Shown here: positions 1-9,943 of the stretch, one piece after another
Position numbering within the stretch: the first letter of the stretch is position 1
How the letters are laid out: each line of letters starts with the position of its first letter
Origin: Locusta migratoria
Lineage: Eukaryota; Arthropoda; Insecta; Orthoptera; Acrididae
Assembly: GCA_026315105.1 (NCBI GenBank)
Contig: CM048744.1
Span: 351,355,168-351,419,167, forward strand
Reading direction: 5' to 3'
DNA: 64,000 nt
The notes under the pieces: model-generated
What the model was told of the DNA's origin: nothing
What the model saw: the letters and a program-made list of their open reading frames with translations, nothing else
Database searches by the model: none
Translations under genes and position numbers: made by a program

Positions 1-859
1 AATGGGGAAAGAACTTTCTTTGAGCCTGAAGTTCGCCACGTATCTGAGAGGCCGCCACCGCTACTGCTAAGACTCTACGTGTGTAAACACCTCTTCTCTA
101 TTCAACGCAATAAAACGAAAACACATTACGTAATGTAGGCCTACTTACCTGTACTGTGTTGTTATCTTCTGGAGTATTTGTTGATTTCTCGCTGGTTTCC
201 TCATTCTCTGGTTCTACGTTTTCATTTCAATTATTGTTTGTTTCAGGAGTACGAAAGAATTTCTTTTATGCTGCTGCCTGTTTCTCATTTTCAGCCGCCA
301 AGTGTGCTCTTTTTCTGTATACATTTCCAGAAGGCTTCTTTTTTTACGACAGGTGGATAAATAACATATTAACGCGACGGTTCTTCTACTAGAGTCGAAA
401 TTCAGGAGACAAAAGAAGAACGCGCACACCATGAAGCCTGCACTACATGTACATGACTTCTGATTTATAATTTTCTTTCACGAGACATTTGACAGTACAA
501 ACAGGACTAATTTCTTTTTGGTTGCCGATAAGTCAATATTGTTTGTACGTATTGTTAAAGCGGCCGACATAGCTTTGTCGCAAGGAGTGCAATTGTCGGC
601 ACCGCGGCGGTAGTAATTGTCACAGTGTGTTATTGTTGTTCAAAAGTCCCAACTCTCAACAATAGCCTTTATCTTTGACAGTGGAGATTTTTTATAGTCA
701 AATAAGGTGAAGGAATGAAGGGATATCCTTTATAGGAGGTTCAAGAAGAAACTGGGGTTGTTAGAAAGAGTGAGGCCTATGGCATGAGATAGTAACCAAC
801 GCTGCTACACAATTTATGAAAAAGTTAATTTTTAGTTCACTGTTTACAATAATGTAAAT
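1..859. other. No recognised gene; AT-rich unassigned sequence
   Basis: I see no transposase, RT or RNA signature here. The short ORFs do not resemble a known family and carry no repeated or conserved motif. The stretch may be the body of the element whose GC-rich end seems to lie near 860-946. Confidence 0.4.
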
Positions 860-946
860 TTAGCAAGGATTTTGACGCCCCCCAAACTCCCCTAAAATTT
901 GGCGCCCCGGGCGGTCGACCGGCTCGCCCGGCCCTTCTGCCGGTAC
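860..946. mobile_element. Possible GC-rich terminus of a hAT-like element
   Basis: The stretch runs from a CGCCCCCC tract through GGCGCCCCGGGCGG to CCGGTACTG. Read on the other strand it starts CAGTACCGGC and is followed by a self-complementary GC-rich block, which resembles the ends of ZMYM-associated hAT elements. The partner end would lie left of the window, so neither a TIR pair nor a target duplication can be checked. Confidence 0.25.
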
Positions 947-1345
947 TGGGTCCGATACTCGTCAAATTCCTCAAGCACGGAAAAACCGTTAACAGTGACG
1001 TGTACTACGAGGCACTCCGTAGCCTACGAAACTTCAGCCAGAGCAAACTTCCTGGGCTGCTGACGGAGGGAGTGATTGTGTTCCAAGATAACGCGCGTCC
1101 ACACGTCTACAGGGTCACACGAAATGTACCGGTCAAGTTCAAGTGGGAGCATATTGAGCATCCGCCCTTCAGGCCGGACATATCGCCCTGTGACTTCCAT
1201 CTGTTTGGTCCGATAAAATAACATGCCAAAGGAAACTCACCTGAAGGACACAGTAGAGGACTGGCTCTTTTCACAGCCTCAGGAATTACGAGAACAGGGA
1301 ACCTTCGGGTCGTTTAACTGTGCGATAGTTGTGCTGAGGCCTCTG
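943..1345 (+). pseudogene. mariner transposase fragment, catalytic half
   Basis: A 73-codon open segment at 1000-1221 carries the mariner catalytic block. VIVFQDNARPH holds the second catalytic aspartate and PDISPCDFHLFGP the third. The frame then stops, but the following bases (HAKGNSPEGHSRG, then GLALFTASGI) still read like a mariner C-terminus in the same frame. The N-terminal HTH and the first catalytic Asp are absent and no TIRs were found, so this is a dead fragment of a DD34D-type element. Sequence directly upstream (930-1000) is compatible with more transposase but is degraded. Confidence 0.75.
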
Positions 1346-1374
1346 GATATTACTTTTGAAGGAAGACTTTATGG

Positions 1375-1811
1375 TGTCGCACAAGTAGGAAGTGCGCGTC
1401 ACGTACCTTCGCCGCGCGCCGCCATGCACGCACGGCGCGGCGTTCTTACGACGTCAGCCACGAGCGCCCTCTGCTGAAACTCCGCTCGTGGCCACCACTG
1501 AACTGTACGGGGCACTTGGGAATCAGATAGGCACCAGTTAAGACTTGGCTATCGGATAGGCACTACGAATCATCAGTAGGGAGGACTCTAGATAATCTAT
1601 GTATCAGCATTCTGTAGTACTGAGCTATGTAAAAGTTAAGTATTACTAAGTCTCTATGAAATATATATCTCGTTCTAATTTACTCTAGTGTTTCTAGTTT
1701 CTGCTGCCCCACTGGCTGGTCACCTCCGTTCCTGCACACGCGTGCATCCTTTATTCCCGTGTCGGTCTCTACTCGGCCACCGACACCTATGACAACCGGC
1801 GGACGAGACAC
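1375..1811 (+). repeat. Candidate LTR (weak)
   Basis: The interval can be read as TGTCGCAC ... GAGACA, followed by two similar CAAAAG/AAAAAG-(C/T)GGCGACGAGG motifs (about 1812-1850) reminiscent of the start of an insect Gypsy internal region. It contains an ATATATAT tract near 1660 and a pyrimidine-rich stretch. There is no second LTR copy and no coding region, so the call rests on end structure only. Confidence 0.2.
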
Positions 1812-3099
1812 AAAAGCGGCGACGAGGCCGGGACAAAAAAGTGGCGACGAGGATGGGATACAAGATTTCAATTATACGTACAGTGTCGTTTCCTACCTTT
1901 TCATTTGGACACCTAGTTTCTGAACAGTTCCTAAACACTGTTTCCATATCTTGCGTCTAAATTCAAAATTAATGTTAAACAAGTAATTAAGCAATTAAAA
2001 AAATAGATTTCACGTTTCTTAGGCCTATATTTTTGTATTACGGAATCCCTAGTATTCAGACATGAACTAGATAGGTCATTTAATGGTGTAACTGTTTTCT
2101 CCTGTGACCGCGAGCGTCCTATCAAGACTTGGGGAATCCCACCTCTTTCTTGGGTTACCGACGCATTGGTTGACACAAAACAAAAGGCCTACTTATTGAA
2201 ACAATTACAATATAAATTTGTCAGCTTCGGTACAAGTTTATCCACTTCTTCGCCTAAAGATGTAAAAAAACGACAGTTTTTAGATAACTGTGTAGCATGT
2301 GGAGTGATTTCTGGCAGTGACGAGAACATATAAAAGATGTATCAGCATTGAAGCCGTCTTTATACAGAACCGGTGTCATGGACTTCTCGGCAGCGCCAAT
2401 AATATCACATGGTGAAATAATAATGAAATGTAAAATAAAGTTAAATGATTAATTAATGAAAGAGGTTTTATTCTAACGTGTGTAAATCCGACGCAATGCC
2501 AGATAATTCAGCTGAATAATGTTTATTCAAACACAGGTATTGAACTATTGGAAGGGGTCCCACATAACAAAAGTAATAAATTAGAAATAAACATTTTAAA
2601 TTTTTCAGAACAGATGCATTAACTGTGTTATGAGGAAGGTTCCAAAATGCCCAACTAAGTAATCATTGACGATGCTCAGGCACTAAGTTCATTTAGCGAT
2701 CACATAACACGAAATAATTGGCAGCTCAAAATCGTTCAAATCCTATATTAGACAAATAACATAAGAACTCTCGTAAATTCACGTGTAGAAACACATACAC
2801 TGTTCAGTTACGATTCCTTAACGGAATCAGAGAAAGTTAATGTCCTTAAACTGTTACTCAGTACCCTTTGCGAAAGCGGCCGTTTGTCGCGCAGAGTCTG
2901 ACACTGTCGCAAACATCACTTCAGCTATCCTGCCAGGTCCTCCTTCTTCCAAACCGGGACATAGTTTTTTTTTTTTTTTTTTTTTTCTAGCCCCAAGGAG
3001 TTATCCTCACGAACATTCCAACCACTGACAATAAAGTTTCGTGTATAGTCCTGTAATGTTAACATAGATGAACTGTGAACTACATTTACCTTACTGTCC
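1812..3099. other. No recognised gene; unassigned sequence with T22 tract
   Basis: Mostly AT-rich sequence without family signatures. A homopolymer T tract lies at about 2966-2987, and on the minus strand this reads as a poly-A run. It could be the tail of a retroposed sequence, but I recognise no head for it. Confidence 0.4.
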
Positions 3100-3850
3100 T
3101 TCGGAATAGTCACTTCCCATAAGTACGCATCACTGACCTCTGCGATACATGGCCTGGAAACTTTGCACAAAGTCTTCCTTTTGGATGGTCTTCAAGAGTC
3201 TCGTCATGTGTCGTTGGTTGTCAGAAATACTGTCAAACCTCTTTCCTTTCAAAGCGGGTTTGAGACGAGGGAACAGGATGAAGACTGGATGATTGAGATC
3301 CGGTGAGTACGGTAGTTGTTGAAGTTACACCCCTTTTTTTTCTTTCTGGAAGGAACTGTTTGACGATATTGGCTGTGAGTTGGCGAGCGTTGCGTGAATT
3401 AAAAAGCAGGAGTCTTGTTATGGGCTACTGGGATCGTACCCTCCGTACATCAAACGGGTCAAAATTTCAACGTACCTCGCACAGTTCAACGTCGTTCCCT
3501 CGGGTAGAAATTCCTTGTCGATATCGAAGAAGGTGTTGAACATAATTATGAGGCGTTTTTATTTATTTATTTATTTATTATTGGGTCTTGACAGTTTCTG
3601 ACGTGGTGATGTCGGAGAAGGCCATTCCGTACTTTGCCGTTTAGTTTCATGGTCGTACCGGAGCTACCGGGTTTCACCCTCAGTGAGAATACAGTTCAAG
3701 AAATTGGGTGACGCATCCACCGTTTCGACAGAATCCTGTCAAGCCTATAAAGGTGCCTGCTTTTAATCGTCAGTCAAGACGACACGTTTTCCTCTTCCCT
3801 AACATCTGTGTAAGGATTTGTCGCGCGGATTCGCGGTTAATATGCAGTTT
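3100..3850 (-). pseudogene. mariner transposase remnant
   Basis: Read on the minus strand, several frames give mariner signatures in order. From about 3850 come ESARQIL and the segment before the first catalytic block. Near 3540 is FDIDKEFLPEGTTLNCARYVEIL, shifted by one base, here given only as key residues DIDKEF...EGTTLN. Then come PYSPDL at about 3300, FPRLKPALKGKRF, and a C-terminus with EDFVQSFQAMYRR. Stops and frameshifts are frequent, and a (TTTA)n tract near 3560-3580 interrupts it. It abuts a dispersed repeat starting at 3858. The plus-strand ORF at 3303-3539 is only its antisense. Confidence 0.7.
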
Positions 3851-3857
3851 ATCCGCT

Positions 3858-4725
3858 GCTAGCTGAAAACCCGGCGCTGCCCGGGTATTTATTTATTTAT
3901 TCCTGCCATTTTTCAGGTATATATTCATTTACATAGGGGCTGTATGTCTGTAAAATCTCTTGGGAATACAATTACTAGTACAGAAGTAATAGATTAAAAC
4001 TTGGTGCGTGATCGGGCAGTTTTCCATGAACGTTACTGTTTATGTGCTCATATCTCATGAACTACGTGTCGTACTGTGATACAATTTAGAAGGCACATTC
4101 AACTATATGTTTGTATACTGTCTGTTAAATTTCCTGTCGCTACAATTTGTAGTGTTCAAATTATAAATTGTAACGTCATACCGAGAGCCGTAGTTTTACT
4201 CCATAAACAGCGGAAAAGTAGTAAGCGATAAACTTTTTTCCTTTCATCATTTTACTATGGCAACCACAGAGAGAAAAAATTTGATAAAGGTTTGAAATTA
4301 TGTTTAAAGTTTGTTGCAAGTCGCTAAGTACTGTCATTCTCATACAGTGTATTTCGAAAGTCTCGCCGCATTATATGGCATTTTTTACGATTTCTATAGG
4401 TTTTGACGTAATTTCTTTTGAACCATGTGCCATATGTGATTCTTGACCATGACGGTAAGGAATGTGTGTACGAAATTTGGTTGATATCGGTCCAATGGTT
4501 TAGGAGAAAATGAGCAGCATTGTCGCAAAATGCAGCAGTTTTCCGCGCATCTCATTGTTTATGACGTCATAACTCTTGAACTATATATGGTATGTGATTC
4601 TTACACTTACGGCGACCGTCTTCATGGATTGAAACTTACTTGTACAAAATTTCATAAATATTGAAACAAAACTGTAGATTTGTATGCAGCACGTACAAAC
4701 ATACGGACACTGCTTTATATATTAG
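3858..4725 (+). repeat. Dispersed repeat, CTAGCTGA-headed family, copy 1 (uninterrupted)
   Basis: Begins at GCTAGCTGAAAACCCGGCG and runs to a TTTATATATTAGAT end. It shares long blocks with sequences at 35025-35190 plus 44404-44773 (same strand) and at 47945-48675 (opposite strand): AATAGATTAAAACTTGG, TTTTCCATGAACGTT, ATCTCATGAACTACGTG, GTAGTTTTACTCC and others. No protein motif was seen. This copy matters because it shows the unoccupied form (GAAGG-CA-CATTCAAC at 4089-4103) of the site into which the 9.2-kb foldback inserted in copy 2. Confidence 0.75.
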
Positions 4726-4943
4726 ATCATGGTCATTGTTAATCGACGTTCGATCGTGTTTAATGTCCTCACTTTCTCAATGTTTTCGTCGCTGACGTCG
4801 GTCTCCGGTCGTCCGCTACGGGGATTGTCAGAAAATAGTTTTCCGGCCTCCTCCAAAAACGGGAGAACCACTCGTATACACACTTCATGGACAATGCTTC
4901 ATCCGCATTAATACGTACGAGCATCGTATTGCGTTTCGACCTG

Positions 4944-5148
4944 GCCGGCCGCGGTGGCCGAGGGGACTAAGGCGCTCCAGTCACGATCTGCACGGCCACT
5001 ACGGTCGGGGGTTCTAATCCCTCCTCGGGCATGGATATTTGTGCAGTCCTAGTTCGTAACTAGTTCATAAGTAGTTTGTAAGTTTAAGGACTGATGACCC
5101 CGTAGTTAAGTCCCATAAGCTTTACAAACATTTGAACATTTTGATTTC
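4944..5148 (+). mobile_element. tRNA-headed SINE, family A
   Basis: Head GCCGGCCGCGGTGGCCGAGG is a tRNA-like box A region and GGGGGTTCTAATCCC is box B. The body is shared by all family-A copies (TAGTTCATAAGTAGTTTGTA, ACTGATGACCCCGTAG) and the tail is ACAAACATTTGAACATTTT. It is flanked by the duplication TCGACCTG (4936-4943 and 5149-5156). Transcription by Pol III from the internal boxes is known for this SINE type. Confidence 0.9.
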
Positions 5149-5424
5149 TCGACCTGAAATCAACTCTTTAAATTTATCTCTTACTCACTTCGGAACCAAG
5201 TACAAAACAAGGGCTTTAACAGGTCTTACAGGGAACACACACGATGCTCACCTGACCTACGGTGGGGGCAGTACAGACTATAGACACCGGCCGCTACGGA
5301 GGCTCAGCCTTGTCATTCGCCTGCGTTGACTGATCGACCGTTATGACGTCATTCACCCAAATTTTTTGTCAGACGTTGTATTTTACTTGTCCGACGCCAC
5401 TCTCTAATTGGCAGATCGCCTTCC

Positions 5425-5624
5425 AAATCAAATGTTCAAATGTTTGTAAAGCTTATGGGACTTAACTACGGGGCCATCAGTCCCTAAACTTACAAACTAC
5501 TTATGAACTACTTACGAACTAGGACGGCACAAATATCCATGCTCGAGGGGGGATTCGAACCCCCGACCGTAGCGGACGTGCGGACCGTGACTGAAGCGCC
5601 TCAGTCCCCTCGGCCACCGCGGCC
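5425..5624 (-). mobile_element. tRNA-headed SINE, family A
   Basis: Reverse-oriented full-length copy with box B GGGGGTTCGAATCCCC on the minus strand. A perfect 15-bp target duplication GGCAGATCGCCTTCC flanks it (5410-5424 and 5625-5639). It lies 280 bp from the plus-strand copy at 4944, so the two could pair as an inverted repeat in RNA. Confidence 0.93.
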
Positions 5625-5851
5625 GGCAGATCGCCTTCCCATCCAAAAGTAACTGAGTTCTTAACATAAAGTACTTGTTTTGACTTAGCTTTGACCACTC
5701 CATTAGTAACGTAACATTTTGAAGATAACAAATAGAATAGTTACAATCATTCAGTCACCATGGGACTGTATATCAGCATTACAAATAATGTATGACATGA
5801 ATAAATAAACAAGTCAGTCTCTCCATGAGCTTGATCGCTCATACTATATAG

Positions 5852-6602
5852 TATCTAAGTAGCTCTCTTAGGCTGTTTGCGGATGATGCCGTCATTTATC
5901 GTCTAGTAAAGTCATCTGAAAATCAAAACCAACTGCAGAACGATTTAAATAAGATATCAGTATGGTGTAAAAACTGGCAATTGACTCTAAATAATGACAA
6001 GTGTGAAGTCGTCCACATGAGTACGAAAAGAAATCCGTTAAACTTTATTTACAAGATAAATCAATCAATAGTGAAGGCCGTAAAGGTTTTATTGGCAGAA
6101 TCCTTAATAGACGCATCAGAACTACAAAAGAAACTGCATACACTACGCTTGTCCGTCCATTTTTGGAGTATTGCTGCCCAGTGTGAGATCCTTATGAGGT
6201 GGGTTTGACGGAGGACATCTAAAGGGTCCAGAGAAGGGCAGCTCGTTTCGTATTGTCACGATACAGGGGAGAGAGCGTTACGGAAATGATACAGGATCTG
6301 GGATAGGACTCATTACAACAACGGCGGTTATCGCTGCGGCGTGGGCTACTTACGAAACTCCAATCGCCAAGATTCTCCTCCGAATGCGAAAATATATTGT
6401 TGACTCCCACTTATCTAGGTAGAAAAGATCATCTGAATAAAATACGAAAAATCAGAGCTCGAGCGGAGAGATTCAGGTGTTCTCTCTTCCCGCGAGCTAT
6501 TCGAGAATAAAATGGGAGATAAATAGCATAATGGTGGTTCGATGAATCCTCTGCCAGGCACTGAAATCTAATTTGCAGAGTACCTCATGTAAATGTAGAT
6601 GT
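5852..6602 (+). mobile_element. Jockey/CR1-like LINE, 5'-truncated, 3' part of ORF2
   Basis: Starts inside the reverse transcriptase, just upstream of the palm motif LFADDAVIYRLV (YADD-type, binds catalytic metal). It continues through NWQLTLNNDKCEVVHM and the family-specific C-terminal part. Compared with other copies here, about 60 codons between KAV and KVLLAES are missing and later frames are shifted, so it cannot encode a working enzyme. The 3' end carries the family signature (GGTGGTTCGATGAATCC, CTGCCAGGCACT, TAAATGTAGATGTA). Confidence 0.88.
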
Positions 6603-6603
6603 A

Positions 6604-6816
6604 TTTAAATTTCCTCGAATATTATGAATTATCTAGTAGAAAACGATCTATTATCCCACAGTCAACACGGATTCACTAAGTATCGTTCTTGTGAAACACA
6701 GCTAGCGCTTTACTCACATGATTAGTGCTATCGACAAGGGATGTCAAATATATTCCGTATTTCTACCAGAAGGCTTTCGACACTGTACCTCACAAGCGTC
6801 TTGTAATCAAATTGCC
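6604..6816 (+). mobile_element. Jockey/CR1-like LINE, short RT fragment
   Basis: Corresponds to the RT region upstream of the segment in the preceding copy. It shows EYYEL, then QKAFDTVPHKRLVIKL, the block around the first RT aspartate. It is truncated at both ends and interrupted by stops. It ends where the next inverted-repeat element begins. Confidence 0.75.
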
Positions 6817-6832
6817 TGCATATGTAGACAGA

Positions 6833-7273
6833 GAGGTAAAAAATTGACACAGATCCTTGAAATGACATGGGGTTTTATTAGAAGACAAAGATGATGTTCA
6901 TTACAGGAAATACTCAATGTGTTCACCATCATTCCTTAACGACAACTGTAGTCGACGAATAATGTTGTGAACAGCACTGTTAAGCATGTCCGGAGTTACG
7001 GTGAGGCATTGGCGTCGGATGTTGTCTATCAGCATCCCTAGAGATGTCGGTCGATCACGATACACTTGCGAATTCAGGTGACCCCAAAGCCAATAATCGC
7101 ACGGATGTGAGGTCTGGAGACCTGGGAGGCCAAGCATGACGAAAGTGGCGGCTGAGCACACGATCATCACCAAAAGACGCTCACAATACATCTTTCACGC
7201 GTATAGCAATACTTTTTTTGTTCTAATAAAACCACATTTCATTGCAAGCATGTGTGTGTCAATTTTTACCTCT
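6833..7273 (-). mobile_element. Internally deleted DUF4817-type Tc1/mariner-superfamily element
   Basis: The ends form an inverted repeat of about 50 bp: GAGGTAAAAAATTGACACA at 6833 and its mirror TGTGTCAATTTTTACCTC at 7255-7273, followed inward by TGGGGTTTTATTAGAA and TTCTAATAAAACCACA. Between them lies only the last third of a transposase on the minus strand. The length (441 bp) and intact ends suit a non-autonomous derivative made by internal deletion. Confidence 0.75.
6901..7191 (-). pseudogene. DUF4817/DDE transposase, C-terminal fragment
   Basis: About 96 codons. DYWLWGHLNSQVYRDRP is the degraded third catalytic block plus the region after it, and RRLQLSLRNDGEHIEYFL matches the usual end (compare the copy ending RHKLQLCAANDGHHFEHLLA at 16811). 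HTH and the first two catalytic aspartates are gone. The first 35 or so residues of the open frame read like replacement sequence rather than transposase. Confidence 0.75.
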
Positions 7274-8158
7274 CCGCCTACATTATTCCGCGATTTATTA
7301 AGTTTTCAAATTTATACTGATTTTTTGATCACCCGGTATATGCAAATGCAAGAGATTTAAAACAAAAAACAAAAAAAACAAAAAACTCTATGGGTGATTA
7401 TTTAGGACATTTACCCTCAGGCAAACATAGGTACACACAGATTTGTTTGTTTGTAGGATACTTTATTTATTATACACACGCCCCACCACTTGTGTGACGC
7501 TACAGTCTTCTGTAACGTATGCAATTAAGAAAAGACGCCACAATTTCTTAATTGCAAGGTTTCCAAGTCAAGGAGTGATGTATATTTCAATGCGGATGCA
7601 AACGAACACCTAATGGGAACCTTCGACGGGAAGCAACCGCGCGCTCCGTAGCAAGGCGCCTTAGAGCACTCGGCCATTCCACCGCGGCTACATCGACTCG
7701 CTCGTGTCAATCGCGCTTAAGGATTTGGAAAAATATGTCAATCATCTGGTATGCTTCTCTTAGCTGAAAACTAATGACACCAGGCGGTCGAAATAATTAC
7801 AGATAACTACATCAATTTTCAATATTTTTGCTATGTCCATTTGTGTGTTTAAGTTTAGACTATTACAAAATGGAATCTTTCGAAATAATGTAGTAGCTAA
7901 AAAAGCCTACGACTACACAATTTGTAGCGAATTAAGGTTTAAAATATTGCCTTCACTGGTCTAAATAATGATAAATGAATGACTTCACTTCGAACGAGCA
8001 TTTCTTCTGTTCGAAAACGAACGGTCTATCCACTCCGCTACCGACGCAGTTGTGACACGCTCGTCGTTTTAGTAATTCTGCCGACGTGTAGTTCTTATAT
8101 TTCAACCGTTGTTGGAATAATCATTTTAAAAAGAAATGATACGATGATTTAAGTCATG
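7274..8158. other. Mostly unassigned; one SINE head fragment
   Basis: Contains an A-rich stretch near 7360-7385 and the SINE fragment at 7609-7692. The remainder shows no recognised gene. CACCCGGTATA at 7331 resembles the CACCCTGTATA terminal motif seen at other DNA elements in this window. Confidence 0.4.
7609..7692 (-). mobile_element. tRNA-headed SINE fragment (family B-like head)
   Basis: On the minus strand: GTAGCCGCGGTGGAATGGCC, then CTCTAAGGCGCCTTGCTACG and GAGCGCGCGGTTGC, ending in GAAGGTTCCCATTAGG. This is the tRNA(Leu/Ser)-like head of family B with an altered box B. The usual SINE body is missing. Confidence 0.6.
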
Positions 8159-9943
8159 CAGTATGGTCTCTATAATCCGACCCTTCTCCAGTCCGACACG
8201 TCCAGTAGTCCGACACAACGAGCTGAGATCACGTGACGTGGCCGGTAGGGCTAGAGCTCCTAAAAACACAGGCTGGCCCATCCGCCATTTTCATTCCTGA
8301 GAATGCTAAACACAGCACGCAGTTTATACGAACAGTGCTGTTTTATTTAAATTTAGTGAAATATTTTACAAGTGCCCGGCTTACAACATTAGATCGTGCT
8401 ACTTTGACTTGCATTCCGCTCTTGTTTATATCGATATGTGGATTTGACACAAAAATCTCGCGTTGTCTTTACTTATTGCTGCTTCTGTACAAATACAGAA
8501 AAAAAGAGCAAGATAGATATTTCTGTGATATAAATCGCGTACTACGTTTAATGCTGCCAAAACTGGTCACCTAGTCAAAATTTTAAGCTATCTTGGCTTC
8601 TATTTGAATAATGGCTGTCAATATGCGAGGATTGCCGTCTTGCAGTAAGTGTTTGATGTCATTGGATTTTTGTACTCAAATTGCTGTAAGTACTTCTATT
8701 ATGTTACTGAGAAAGTTTCAGAATGTATTACAGACACTAAAACTAAAAAGGATATTAGTGTACAGGATCTAAAGTTTACGGCCGTAGAGGCACTCGGTGC
8801 CGATGTTGGCAACAGCCTTTGAATGCTATTTGAAAACCTAATCGTGTAGAATGTGTTGACCATGAAATAAATAATTCTGTTCCAACTCTAAGGTTGACAG
8901 GTTTTCGTATGTAACAGTGCCCTTGTCTTGTCAGTAATGTAATAATCCTTATAAAGCAAACATTTCGTTTACCCAGTATTCTTTACAGCCTCTTATAGAT
9001 AAGAGTCAATATTAGCTTTTACTAATAAGAAATTGAATTGAGGGTGTATTTTGTGATAAAACATCAGGTACCGTACTATTATGTCAAATTGCGTACTAGA
9101 AGTTATGACGCTAAAACTTCGAAATACCACAAATGGCATTCAACGGTAGTTGCCTGTATCAGCACAGTTCGCTGCCACAGCTGTAACGAAACTTTTTGCC
9201 CAGTATATTTATATTTTCCTTGTTTGTAATACTTTCTCGCAATAACGTAACAGAACTATCTTCAACATCTTGTGCAATGTCAGTACAAAACTTTTTGATG
9301 AAGTGTATTTCTCAATATACTATATAAGACACACATATTGTGCTCTAAAACAGTATGTTCTGGGATGCTTTCCTGTAACATATCTTGCGGCTGCTAATTC
9401 CATACAGGCAGCTTCTCTGTTAAGAGGTAGTACTTTCAGAACAGCAAAACGAAACAGTATATTAAAATATCACAGACGATTATTACTATTAAATATTGCT
9501 TCATGTCATAATAATAACTGTTTACTTACAATACATAATTGTGTGCTCGGTTCGGGCTCCCAGTTTTTGCGCCGACATTTAATGATCCATTTTTTTCTTC
9601 TCTTAGAATCTCTCGGGAAACTAGACGTTCTGTAGCCACCTCTGGAATGATTTGAGCAGTTTATGGCAACACAACCACCCGTAGTGTCGTGATAAAGTGC
9701 CGTGACGCAAATCCTGTAGCACCGCAGTGTGTTTAACTTACGAGCCACGAGAATGAAAATGGCGGATGCGTCAGCTCGTACTTATAGGAGCCTTAGGTAG
9801 GGCCACTTCAAGTGAACAGTTTAGTAAAAAAATACGTAGTCAGCCATCAATTGTTGACTATTGCGTACATTTTGCAGTCGTTTGAATATCCTCTTTAACT
9901 GTGACAGTGTTAGTGAGTGTGTCGTGTCTTTCCTACAGTACAT

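Noticed and set aside
9270..9635. 121-residue ORF inside the Tigger element as a second element protein
   Set aside because: No similarity to a known family, no preserved motif, and an antisense ORF of similar length overlaps it.
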